64,000 nt of DNA from Paenibacillus lacisoli (GTDB taxonomy: Bacteria > Bacillota > Bacilli > Paenibacillales > Paenibacillaceae): assembly GCF_030580655.1 (NCBI RefSeq), contig NZ_JAUQTB010000013.1, positions 36,145-100,144 of the forward strand. The letters run 5' to 3'. How positions within the stretch are numbered: position 1 is the stretch's first letter; each line of letters begins with the position of its first letter. Below are positions 1-7,623 of this stretch, one piece after another. Below the pieces are notes generated by a model that saw only the letters and a program-made list of their open reading frames with translations, searched no databases and was not told the DNA's origin. The position numbers and the translations under genes were made by a program.

Positions 1-121
1 CCTGTTTGAAATATTGAAACCCCCGTTTTATAGTAAGGTCATTGATCGCGGCGGCGGTATCCTGCAGCAGGGCACGCCACTGCGAATCATCCATCATATA
101 GATTGGCAGCATGAATGTCAT
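1..121 (-). CDS. Partial gene: N-terminus of a probable SWIM zinc-finger protein
   Basis: The minus strand encodes 40 residues from an ATG at 121-119 and runs off the left edge. A good ribosome binding site (CAGGAGAC) lies just upstream of that ATG, which supports the start. The visible part is an acidic N-terminus followed by DLTIKRGFQYFKQ. The R-G-x-x-Y-x-x-x pattern is what precedes SWIM zinc-binding domains (RGxxYxxxGxV), so a SWIM family protein is the best guess. The zinc ligands themselves lie outside the window, so this rests on a short motif only. It is divergent from msrA, with about 120 bp of shared promoter space. Confidence 0.45.
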   Translation of the reverse strand, partial: MTFMLPIYMMDDSQWRALLQDTAAAINDLTIKRGFQYFKQ

Positions 122-240
122 CGTCTCCTGACCTGATTGGTAAATCTGATTAGATGGAACTTTATTAATGAGTTTATTATAACAAATATACGAATGTATG
201 TTGGTATTTTGGTCTATCCAGCATGAACAGGGGGGAAACG

Positions 241-837
241 ATGAACACCGAAGATCATGCAGTACTGCAGCCGAAGCTGGCCGTGTTCGGTATGGGCTGC
301 TTCTGGGGACCAGAGGCCCGGTTCGGAGCACTGCCCGGCGTCATAGGCACGAAGACAGGGTATGCCGGTGGAACGGCCCCCGCTCCCCGATACCGCTGTC
401 TGGGCGATCATTCGGAATGTGTCAGGGTCGAATATGACCCTCAGCGGCTAAGCTATGAGGAACTGCTGGAGCTGTTCTGGAACCATCACCAGCCTGCTGT
501 GATTAACAATTATAAAGGAAGACAGTACCGGTCGCTGATCCTGTGTTTTGATGAAGAGCAGCGGTGTACCGCTATGGAGGCTGCCCGGAGGCATCATAGC
601 GGTACAGACCGCAGTGCCACAGAGATTGCGATGCTTACCGAGTTTTATCCCGCTGAAGAACGCCATCAGAAATATTATCTGCAGCGGCGGCCGGAGTATC
701 TGCGCAAGCTTCAATCGGTCGTACCGCCGTCCTGTGACTGGTGGGACAATACGCTGGCCGCCCGGCTCAATGCAGCTGCCAGAGGACATATTGAATTTCC
801 CGCCTATGGGCCGGATTCAGTCTTCATATCATCATGA
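241..837 (+). CDS. msrA: Peptide-methionine (S)-S-oxide reductase MsrA
   Basis: Cytoplasmic repair enzyme that reduces the S-epimer of methionine sulfoxide in proteins and free methionine, normally regenerated by thioredoxin. The 198-residue product carries the family signature GCFWG with the catalytic cysteine at about residue 20, then a GYAGG segment and HSECVRVEYDP, the variant of the usual TGHAEAVxxxYDP substrate/acid region. One further cysteine near the C-terminus (PPSCDWW) could resolve the sulfenic acid. I chose the ATG at 241 because AGGGGGG lies directly upstream; an in-frame ATG at 223 would place that ribosome binding site inside the gene. Followed by about 120 bp with no recognisable gene before the convergent DUF4386 gene. 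Confidence 0.93.
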   Translation: MNTEDHAVLQPKLAVFGMGCFWGPEARFGALPGVIGTKTGYAGGTAPAPRYRCLGDHSECVRVEYDPQRLSYEELLELFWNHHQPAVINNYKGRQYRSLILCFDEEQRCTAMEAARRHHSGTDRSATEIAMLTEFYPAEERHQKYYLQRRPEYLRKLQSVVPPSCDWWDNTLAARLNAAARGHIEFPAYGPDSVFISS

Positions 838-960
838 TGAACTACTGAAGAAGGGAGACTAACCACATGAGAAGATAAAGGGGTGGACAGGGCTGCGAAG
901 CAAAAAAGGTTAGAATTATAAAATTAGAAAATGCAGATTGGTTGGGAGGAGCATAAGAGA

Positions 961-1680
961 TTAGCTGCAGCTTTGTACGCTCTTGTTAGCAGACAGGGAG
1001 GTCCAGGCAGATTCATTGAATCCTTTGATAAGGAGCCATACGGCCAGAATCATTTCATTAGCGGCAACAGGCAGCGCAAGAATTCCTCCCCAGAATGAAA
1101 CCTGCTTAATTACACCGAACATGACCAGCAAGGCACAGATGAAAACTAGCACTGCCCCTGACATGCCCAGAATAGGGATAAATCTCGGTAACAATCTGGA
1201 TTTATAAAAAATATAGCTGTACATCATGGTGTTAATTCCGAGCATGAACAAGGGGCCAAGCATAAAGGTCCAGTCGTGAATGGCTTTTAATACAATTCCC
1301 GAAGCTTGAAAAGAGGTTGTGTCCAAGACGCCCGCCGCTGTAAATTCACGGCTCAGGGTAACCAGAGACAGTACGCTGATGAGACCTATCGTTATGACAA
1401 CTGCTTCAAGAAAACGAAAGCAGACGTGCCAGAGTGCGATCGTTTCATTATATTTTTTGAGGACCGGGAACATGGTTGTTGCAGTACCCACAGCAGAGAT
1501 GACAAGAAGTAACTCCATAAGCGCTCCTAATATGACCTGGTTGGCATGTTCAGCACCTTGAACCAGATAACCGGGATCCTTTAGAACAGGATCATACAGA
1601 ACAAGCCCCCCCACGACGGCTGTAACAACTGCAAGAATAAAGAAAAAACCCACCAATCTGCCTGCAGTCCTCAAACTCAT
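961..1680 (-). CDS. DUF4386 family integral membrane protein
   Basis: A 239-residue protein with about six hydrophobic segments and the typical DUF4386 start (RTAGRLVGFFFILAVV), a conserved YLVQGAEHANQVILGAL stretch and a W-containing FMLGPLFMLGINTMMYSY segment. DUF4386 proteins are polytopic membrane proteins of unknown function, common in Firmicutes and often paired with a small XRE-type regulator. That pairing is present here: the regulator remnant ends 47 bp upstream on the same strand, but it has lost its N-terminus. The start ATG follows GTGGGGATGTTAA. No catalytic residues can be proposed. Confidence 0.8.
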   Translation of the reverse strand: MSLRTAGRLVGFFFILAVVTAVVGGLVLYDPVLKDPGYLVQGAEHANQVILGALMELLLVISAVGTATTMFPVLKKYNETIALWHVCFRFLEAVVITIGLISVLSLVTLSREFTAAGVLDTTSFQASGIVLKAIHDWTFMLGPLFMLGINTMMYSYIFYKSRLLPRFIPILGMSGAVLVFICALLVMFGVIKQVSFWGGILALPVAANEMILAVWLLIKGFNESAWTSLSANKSVQSCS

Positions 1681-1727
1681 TTAACATCCCCACTTTCAAT
1701 AAATTCACAAGCTGTGAAACGAAAGCA

Positions 1728-1886
1728 CTAATTTTCCTGGGACTTGGTCTCTGTCTCTGTCTCATAAAAGAATACTTCTTCCAGAGGTAAATGAAAGGCC
1801 AGAGCAATGCGGAAAGCCAATTCGAGAGAAGGCGAATAATTCCCTTTTTCGAGAGCTACGATGGTCTGTCTGGTTACAAAGGCCTT
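1728..1886 (-). pseudogene. Truncated XRE-family helix-turn-helix regulator (5' end lost)
   Basis: The minus strand encodes the C-terminal 52 residues of a small Cro/C1-type regulator: VTRQTIVALEKGNYSPS is the recognition-helix region and LAFRIALAFHLPLEEVFF is the conserved end of the fold. A normal member starts about 20 residues earlier with helix 1-2 of the HTH. Here the frame upstream of about 1886 is the antisense of the oxidoreductase gene and gives no HTH similarity (SLPKPHELQLIL and so on). The frame stays open to 2009, so a chimeric 93-residue product is possible, but the DNA-binding fold cannot be complete. It presumably regulated the DUF4386 gene downstream. Confidence 0.75.
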
Positions 1887-1942
1887 GTCAGGCCCTGGTC
1901 TATGACCAGTACGGATCACCCGAGGTCCTGCGGATTGAAGAG

Positions 1943-2857
1943 GTGGACATTCCCGCAGTGAAGGAGTATGAAGTATTAATTGAAGTTCATGCGGCTTCGG
2001 TAAACTCATGGGACTGGGATTTGCTGCGAGGCAAGCCCTTCGTGAACCGCATGGGCGGACTGCGCAAGCCCCGTTACCGTATACTTGGGGCAGATATCGC
2101 AGGCAGGGTCGTTGCTGCTGGTGCTGGTGTCCAGCGGTTCCGGCCGGGGGACGAGGTGTTCGGCGATATTTCCGGATCAGGCTGGGGCGGATTCGCAGAA
2201 TATGTCAGTGTGCAGGAAAAGGCCCTGACTGCCAAGCCGGCCGGGCTGAGTTTCGAGCAGGCGGCCGCCATTCCCCAGGCCGCGGTTCTTGCACTGCAGG
2301 GTATGCGCGATAAGGGTAAGCTTCAGCAAGGCCAGAAGGTTTTGATCAATGGGGCGGGGGGCGGCGTTGGTACGTTCGGAATCCAATATGCCAAATACCT
2401 TGGAGCAGAAGTGAGCGGTGTAGACTGTGCCGATAAGCTGGAGGTCATGCGTCAGGCTGGAGCAGATCATGTCCTGGATTATGCTGCAGAGGACTTCACA
2501 GCCAACAAGCTGCACTATGATCTGATCATGGATGTGGTTGGAACCCGTTCGTTAGCCTCCATCAAGCGCGCGCTTAAGCCAGGAGGGAGCTATGTTATGA
2601 TCGGCGGTACCATGTCCAGCATCTTTAAAACAATAATTGCGGCGCCGCTGACCTCCAGATTTGAGGATAAGCATCTCGCGCTTCTGATTCATCGCCCAAA
2701 TCACGAAGATCAACAGGTATGGAAGGAGCTGGCCGAGGCGGGCTATATTTCTCCTGTTGTAGACCGCTGTTATTCACTGGACGATGCGGCCCAGGCGATT
2801 CGTGATCTTGGAGAAGGCCGGGTTAAAGGGAAAGCCGTCATAAAAATTAAAGCCTAA
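1943..2857 (+). CDS. Quinone oxidoreductase / zinc-type alcohol dehydrogenase-like protein, 5' end damaged
   Basis: MDR-superfamily NADPH-dependent oxidoreductase. Visible are the GroES-like substrate domain (YEVLIEVHAASVNSWDWDLLRG), the hinge, and a Rossmann fold with INGAGGGVGTFGIQYAKYLGA; no structural-zinc cysteines, so a quinone-reductase-like member is likely. Family similarity actually begins at 1892 (ALVYDQYGSPEVLRIEE), upstream of the only usable in-frame start, a GTG at 1943. The expected ATG just before 1892 is absent: the sequence there belongs to the truncated regulator on the other strand. Translation from 1943 would drop about 18 residues including the first strand, so the protein may be inactive or not made. 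A strong terminator follows. Confidence 0.72.
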   Translation: MDIPAVKEYEVLIEVHAASVNSWDWDLLRGKPFVNRMGGLRKPRYRILGADIAGRVVAAGAGVQRFRPGDEVFGDISGSGWGGFAEYVSVQEKALTAKPAGLSFEQAAAIPQAAVLALQGMRDKGKLQQGQKVLINGAGGGVGTFGIQYAKYLGAEVSGVDCADKLEVMRQAGADHVLDYAAEDFTANKLHYDLIMDVVGTRSLASIKRALKPGGSYVMIGGTMSSIFKTIIAAPLTSRFEDKHLALLIHRPNHEDQQVWKELAEAGYISPVVDRCYSLDDAAQAIRDLGEGRVKGKAVIKIKA

Positions 2858-2867
2858 CGGCTTCTTG

Positions 2868-2902
2868 AAGCACCCCAGGCTCAGGGGTGCTTGTTTCTTT
2901 TT
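2868..2902 (+). terminator. Rho-independent terminator after the oxidoreductase
   Basis: AAGCACCCC pairs perfectly with GGGGTGCTT around a 7-base loop, followed by GTTTCTTTTT. Confidence 0.85.
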
Positions 2903-2989
2903 ACCGTACACCGAATTCGGCAGATGAATGTTCAAGGAGTATACTGTTAATAACGATATATCAAAAATACATCAAGCGAAGGTGACATC

Positions 2990-3805
2990 ATGAAACTGTT
3001 AACGCTCAACACCCACTCCTGGATGGAGACTGAACAGCTGGATAAAATCCGGCAGCTGGCCGATTTCATTAATGAACAGAAGTACGATGTCATCGCACTT
3101 CAGGAAGTGAACCAGCAGCAGAACAGCCGGGCCGTTGAAATATCTGCGTTGGCGGGCTATCACGCATCGGATCCGGAAACGGTCATCCGCGAAGATAACT
3201 TTGCCTATCTGCTTCGCGAGCAGCTGGATCAGCCTTATTCCTGGACTTGGGTAACGACCCACAAGACGTTTTCCGTATATGATGAAGGCCTCGCCCTGCT
3301 GTCCCGGAAGCCGATCACCGGTACGATGCACGATTATGTCTCCCAGTTGAAAGATCATAACAATTACCGCACACGCAAAATTGCAGGGATTGAAACGGAA
3401 GTGCTCGGACAGGCTGTCTGGTTCTTCAGCGCCCATTACGGCTGGTGGAATGATGAAGAATCCTTCCGCGGGCAGTGGGATCGTACAGAGGATTTGCTTC
3501 AGTCTTACCGTTCACGTCAAATGTATATAATGGGCGATTTTAATAATGTCGCGGAGGTCCGTGACGAAGGATACGACTATGTCGTCTCCCGTGGTTGGCA
3601 TGATCTCTATCATGCAGCAGCACAGCGGGATGATGGAGCCACGGTGACTAAAGCTATTGCCGGCTGGAAAAACAATGAGGCCAAGCTTCGAATTGATTAC
3701 ATCTTCTCTTCACAGCCTGTGAAGGCGCTTCGCTCTCAGGTCGTGTTGAACGGTACGAACGGACCGGTGGTCTCCGATCATTACGGAGTGGCCGTTGAAT
3801 TATAA
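2990..3805 (+). CDS. Endonuclease/exonuclease/phosphatase (EEP) family hydrolase
   Basis: A 271-residue Mg2+-dependent hydrolase of the EEP fold, cytoplasmic (no signal peptide). Diagnostic motifs are present in order: LNTHSW near the N-terminus, ALQEVNQQ with the metal-binding Glu, AHYGWWNDE with the catalytic His region, MGDFNN with Asp/Asn, and VSDHYGVAVEL with the terminal Asp-His pair. The family includes exonuclease III, sphingomyelinases and phosphoinositide phosphatases; the substrate here cannot be told from sequence. It starts after AAGGTGACATC and leads a run of co-directional genes with short gaps (35 bp to the lyase gene). Confidence 0.85.
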   Translation: MKLLTLNTHSWMETEQLDKIRQLADFINEQKYDVIALQEVNQQQNSRAVEISALAGYHASDPETVIREDNFAYLLREQLDQPYSWTWVTTHKTFSVYDEGLALLSRKPITGTMHDYVSQLKDHNNYRTRKIAGIETEVLGQAVWFFSAHYGWWNDEESFRGQWDRTEDLLQSYRSRQMYIMGDFNNVAEVRDEGYDYVVSRGWHDLYHAAAQRDDGATVTKAIAGWKNNEAKLRIDYIFSSQPVKALRSQVVLNGTNGPVVSDHYGVAVEL

Positions 3806-3840
3806 ACAGGCAAGCAGATCAAGGAATCGGAGGGAATAGA

Positions 3841-4932
3841 ATGACTAAAGAAACAACATTGGCGGATTCGTATAATGCGGCTGAATACAAAATTGCCGGG
3901 CATGGCCCGCGCAGCGTTCAGGTGCTGAAGGATGTATTCGATTCTTTGGATGGCAGTCTGCTGAGCGATATGTACGGTAAAGGGGAAGTCATTGAGGAAT
4001 TTCAGCAGCGAATGGCAGATCTGCTGGGCAAGGAGCGTGCTGTTTTCTTTCCGAGCGGAACGATGGCCCAGCAGATTGCACTGCGGATCTGGTGTGAAGA
4101 GAAAGGCTTGAAGAGAGTCGCTTACCATCCGCTCTGCCATTTGGAAATCCACGAAGAGAACGGGCTGAAGGAGCTTCATCATATCGAGTCTGTGCTGCTG
4201 GCGGATCCGGAGCGGTTAATCACGCTTGAGGATGTGAAAGGGCTGCAGGAGGATATTTCCTGTCTGCTGCTGGAGCTGCCTCAGCGGGAGATTGGCGGGC
4301 AGCTGCCTGCTTATGAAGAGCTGGAGGCGATTTCACGTTATTGCCGTGAGCAGGGAATAAGGCTTCACCTCGATGGTGCACGCCTGCTTGAGATTCTGCC
4401 TTATTATCAGAGAACAGCAGCCGAGGTGTGCAGCCTGTTCGACAGTGTCTATCTTTCCGTCTACAAGGGAATCGGCGGTATTGCAGGGGCCGTGCTTGCA
4501 GGAGAGCGCTCATTTACGGAAGCTTCAAAAGTATGGAAAAGACGTCACGGCGGCGATCTCATCAGCCTCTATCCTTATATCATCACTGCAGACCATTATC
4601 TGCGGCAGCGGCAGGATAAGATGGGCCAGTATTATGAAGAAGCCAAGGAGCTGGCGGCCCAGCTGAATGCATGCAGGCAGGTTTCCACCCTGCCGCAGAC
4701 ACCTGTCAGCAGCATGTTTCATGTTTATTTCAACGTGCCGCGGGCCCAGCTGGAGCCTATCCTGATTCAGGTACAGGAGACAACCGGTGTCGGCTTGATT
4801 GCCTATTTGAACGAGACAGGGCCATCAACCTGCTACAGTGAAATCAGTCTGGGCGACCGTTATGCCGGTCTGCCGAAGGAACGACTGCGTCACAGTCTTC
4901 AGGAGCTGGACCGGCTGCTCGGGGAGTTCTGA
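3841..4932 (+). CDS. Threonine aldolase-like beta-eliminating lyase (PLP enzyme)
   Basis: Fold-type I pyridoxal-phosphate enzyme of the threonine aldolase / beta-eliminating lyase family, 363 residues. Visible family features are the N-terminal GKGEVIEEFQQRMADLLGKE segment, FFPSGTMAQQIAL for phosphate binding, HLDGARL with the Asp that contacts the pyridine nitrogen (about D178), and YLSVYKGIGG with the Schiff-base lysine (about K209). The usual motif around that lysine is SLSKGLGAP, so this is a divergent member and the substrate may not be threonine. GGAGGG precedes the ATG. Only 3 bp separate its stop from the AraC-GH39 gene, so the two are almost certainly translated from one message. Confidence 0.8.
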   Translation: MTKETTLADSYNAAEYKIAGHGPRSVQVLKDVFDSLDGSLLSDMYGKGEVIEEFQQRMADLLGKERAVFFPSGTMAQQIALRIWCEEKGLKRVAYHPLCHLEIHEENGLKELHHIESVLLADPERLITLEDVKGLQEDISCLLLELPQREIGGQLPAYEELEAISRYCREQGIRLHLDGARLLEILPYYQRTAAEVCSLFDSVYLSVYKGIGGIAGAVLAGERSFTEASKVWKRRHGGDLISLYPYIITADHYLRQRQDKMGQYYEEAKELAAQLNACRQVSTLPQTPVSSMFHVYFNVPRAQLEPILIQVQETTGVGLIAYLNETGPSTCYSEISLGDRYAGLPKERLRHSLQELDRLLGEF

Positions 4933-4935
4933 TTC

Positions 4936-7455
4936 ATGAGCAGTTCCATCTATGAATTGATTGTCACGGATGAATGCGTTCCTTTTGACGTCTCGCTGCA
5001 CAGTGTGAACTATGTACCAAGCCATTGGCACAACAGCATGGAGATCATTTTTGTGCTGCGGGGCAATCTGGAGGCCTCCGTCGGCAGCCTCAAGTACAGC
5101 CTTAGTGAAGGAGATGTGCTGCTGATCAACCACTCGCTCGTTCATGAAGTGATCGGACTTGATCTGAATATCATCGCTACCTTTCAGATCCCGCTGAACT
5201 ATATGAAGGCTAATCTGGCGGGCGGTGAGCACATACAGTTCGACTGTCATGCCGGTACGGCCCCGCCTGAGAAGAAGTCTGCACTGGACCAGATCCGCCA
5301 GCTGCTGGCCGAGATGGTCCACCTGACCTATAAGAAGGGGGAAGCCTACGAGCTGGAGATGCAGTCCCGTATGCTCGGAGTGCTCTCCGTACTGGTCAAG
5401 CAGTTTAAATCCAGCGTTACCGCCGGGGGAGCCAATGAGAAGTACATGGAACGGATGCTCCGGATTATTACTTATATTGAGGACCACTATAAGGAGCCGG
5501 TAACCCTGCAATCGATTGCGGAGCGCGAGTTTCTGTCAGTACCGTATCTGTCCAAGTTTTTTAGTGAACACATGGGCCTTAATTTTCAGAACTATCTGAC
5601 CAGCATCCGGCTTAAGAACGCGGTGGAGGAATTGCTGCGTCATGAAGAGCTTCCCATTGCAGAGCTGTCAGAAAACCATGGCTTTCCGAACGTTAAGTCC
5701 TTCTACGCAGCCTTCAAGAATCGCTATCACATAACGCCAAATGAATACCGCAAGCAGTACAGGCCGGATCTCCGGGAAGGCAAGCAGGAACGTCCCTCAT
5801 CCAATTACCTGACCTTTAATCAATCCAGCGCGCTCGGGATCATTAACCAGTATCTCCAGCGGAGAGTGACCTATCATGAGGAGCATCTTCATTCCATTCA
5901 GTTGGTGAGAAGATCAATTGAGGTTGGGGGAGCGGGAGACCCGCTCCGTCATACGTGGAGAAATGTGATCACGATCGGTAAAGCCCAGGAAGGACTTCTT
6001 GGTGATATTCAGGAGCAGCTGAGATATGTGCAGCGTACCGTTCCATTCCGTTACCTGCGCTTTCATGGTATCTTCGATGACGGGATGTCGGTCTACCGTG
6101 AGGACTCCTCCGGCCAGCCTGTGCTGAGCTTCCGATTGACCGACCAGCTGTTTGATTTTCTGCTGTCGATCGGGCTGAAGCCTTTCATCGAGCTGGGCTT
6201 TATGCCTTCGGCGATGGCTGCGGACCCGGACAAAACGGTCTTTTACCGTAAAAGCTATACGAGTCCGCCGGCTTCGCTCGACCGCTGGTGCGGCATGGTT
6301 GACGCCTTTATCCGGCATAATATGAACCGTTATGGTGCAGCCGAGGTGGAGAGCTGGATGTTTGAGTTCTGGAACGAGCCGGAATTCCCGATCTTCTGGC
6401 CGTCCACGCTGGATGAGTTTAATGAAATGTATGCCCGTACGTATGAGACGGTCAAAACGATTTCCCCGCGACTGCAGATTGGCGGGCCGGGGCGAATCAT
6501 TACGATTCACTCCAATGAGCTGAATGAGCGATTTTTCGCCTTCTGCCGGGAGAGAGATTGTATTCCGGATTTTGTCCCGGTGCATTTCTATCCGCACGAG
6601 GGCATGGACCAGATTGTTGAATCAGACGAGCTCGACGTCCCCCTCGCCTACCGCAAGCTGCTGGAGGAATTCAAGGGCATCTCCGCCAATCCGGATTTTT
6701 TGCGGGATATGCTGATCCGTGAGCAGCAGCTGCTGCAGGATCTGGGACTGTCACAGCTTCCCCTGTATCTGACAGAGTGGAATTCGACCGCGTATCACCG
6801 GGATCTGACTAACGATACGCTGTACAAGGCGGCTTATATTGTGAAGAATATCGTGGAGAATCTGGATCGCATCGAAAGCTTCGGTTATTGGGTATTAAGT
6901 GACAATCACGAGGAATATCCCGCTGCAGCAGAGCTGTTTCATGGCGGGCTTGGACTGTTGACGCAGTATGGTATTCCGAAACCCGGAATGTATGCGTTTC
7001 AGCTGCTGTCCAGATTGGGAAGCACACGGATCGCCCGTGAGGAAGGCAGCATCGTGACAGCCGGTAACGGCGGGTATCAGATCATGACCTACAACTATGC
7101 TCACTTCGATGACCTCTATGCTATGGGAGATACGTCTTTTATCCATGCCACTAATCGTTATAACGGCTTCAAAGAGGAGAAGACCCTTCGGCAGGAGATT
7201 GAGCTGAAAGGGATTCCGGAGGGTCTATACCAAGTCGTTACCCATACGATTGACCGGCTGCATGGAAGCAGCTATGACAAGTGGGTGGAGATGGGGGCCC
7301 CTTCGGTACTGAGGACGGAGGACCTGAGCTATCTGCAGGACAGCTCGGTACCACGGCGTCATGTGCAGCAGCTGGAGATTCAAGACAGCTGGACCTGTGT
7401 TTCCGTGCTGGAGCCGCACGCTGTGCAGCTGGTCGAGATCATTCCCGTGCTGTAG
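4936..7455 (+). CDS. AraC-family regulator fused to a GH39 glycoside hydrolase domain
   Basis: An 839-residue two-part protein. Residues about 1-130 form an AraC-type cupin sensor (SHWHNSMEIIFVLRG). Residues about 170-277 are a double helix-turn-helix AraC DNA-binding domain (SVPYLSKFFSEHMG, NVKSFYAAFKNRYHITPNEYRK). From about residue 370 to the end it is a GH39 (beta-xylosidase family) TIM barrel. Both GH39 catalytic glutamates appear to be present: acid/base E481 in EFWNEPEF and nucleophile E614 in LTEWNST. There is no signal peptide, so it acts in the cytoplasm, probably sensing (or hydrolysing) a xyloside or other glycoside and controlling the neighbouring MFS and GH3 genes. The arrangement suggests a one-component regulator with an enzyme-derived sensor. 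Confidence 0.9.
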   Translation: MSSSIYELIVTDECVPFDVSLHSVNYVPSHWHNSMEIIFVLRGNLEASVGSLKYSLSEGDVLLINHSLVHEVIGLDLNIIATFQIPLNYMKANLAGGEHIQFDCHAGTAPPEKKSALDQIRQLLAEMVHLTYKKGEAYELEMQSRMLGVLSVLVKQFKSSVTAGGANEKYMERMLRIITYIEDHYKEPVTLQSIAEREFLSVPYLSKFFSEHMGLNFQNYLTSIRLKNAVEELLRHEELPIAELSENHGFPNVKSFYAAFKNRYHITPNEYRKQYRPDLREGKQERPSSNYLTFNQSSALGIINQYLQRRVTYHEEHLHSIQLVRRSIEVGGAGDPLRHTWRNVITIGKAQEGLLGDIQEQLRYVQRTVPFRYLRFHGIFDDGMSVYREDSSGQPVLSFRLTDQLFDFLLSIGLKPFIELGFMPSAMAADPDKTVFYRKSYTSPPASLDRWCGMVDAFIRHNMNRYGAAEVESWMFEFWNEPEFPIFWPSTLDEFNEMYARTYETVKTISPRLQIGGPGRIITIHSNELNERFFAFCRERDCIPDFVPVHFYPHEGMDQIVESDELDVPLAYRKLLEEFKGISANPDFLRDMLIREQQLLQDLGLSQLPLYLTEWNSTAYHRDLTNDTLYKAAYIVKNIVENLDRIESFGYWVLSDNHEEYPAAAELFHGGLGLLTQYGIPKPGMYAFQLLSRLGSTRIAREEGSIVTAGNGGYQIMTYNYAHFDDLYAMGDTSFIHATNRYNGFKEEKTLRQEIELKGIPEGLYQVVTHTIDRLHGSSYDKWVEMGAPSVLRTEDLSYLQDSSVPRRHVQQLEIQDSWTCVSVLEPHAVQLVEIIPVL

Positions 7456-7540
7456 TGATTATGTCAATTTTTAATGAAGCGACCTGTCATGAAATGAAGC
7501 GGTTACACTAAACTGATTAAAAATTAACCTAAATCTATAT

Positions 7541-7574
7541 AAAACGCTATCTCTCATAGAGATAGCGTTTTCAT
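7541..7574 (+). terminator. Perfect 14-bp terminator between araC-GH39 and the MFS gene
   Basis: AAAACGCTATCTCT and AGAGATAGCGTTTT are exact inverted repeats around a 3-base loop (CAT). The flanking A and T runs make it work in either direction. Confidence 0.85.
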
Positions 7575-7585
7575 TTACAATGAAA

Positions 7586-7600
7586 TTGTAATCGTTTCCA
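7586..7600 (+). promoter_or_regulatory. CcpA catabolite-responsive element (cre)
   Basis: TTGTAATCGTTTCCA matches the cre consensus WTGNAANCGNWWNCA at every defined position. It lies 24 bp upstream of the MFS transporter start and just after the terminator, so carbon catabolite repression of the transporter and perhaps the GH3 gene is likely. This is inferred from the match; the promoter itself is not obvious. Confidence 0.75.
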
Positions 7601-7623
7601 AGTAGATAAAGGGGGTAACCACA

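Noticed and set aside
1728..2009. 93-residue intact HTH protein
   Set aside because: The first 40 residues are antisense of the oxidoreductase gene; only the C-terminal half matches the HTH family.
7480..7512. Second cre-like site (TGAAGCGGTTACA)
   Set aside because: It is one base short of the consensus spacing; only the site at 7586 fits fully.
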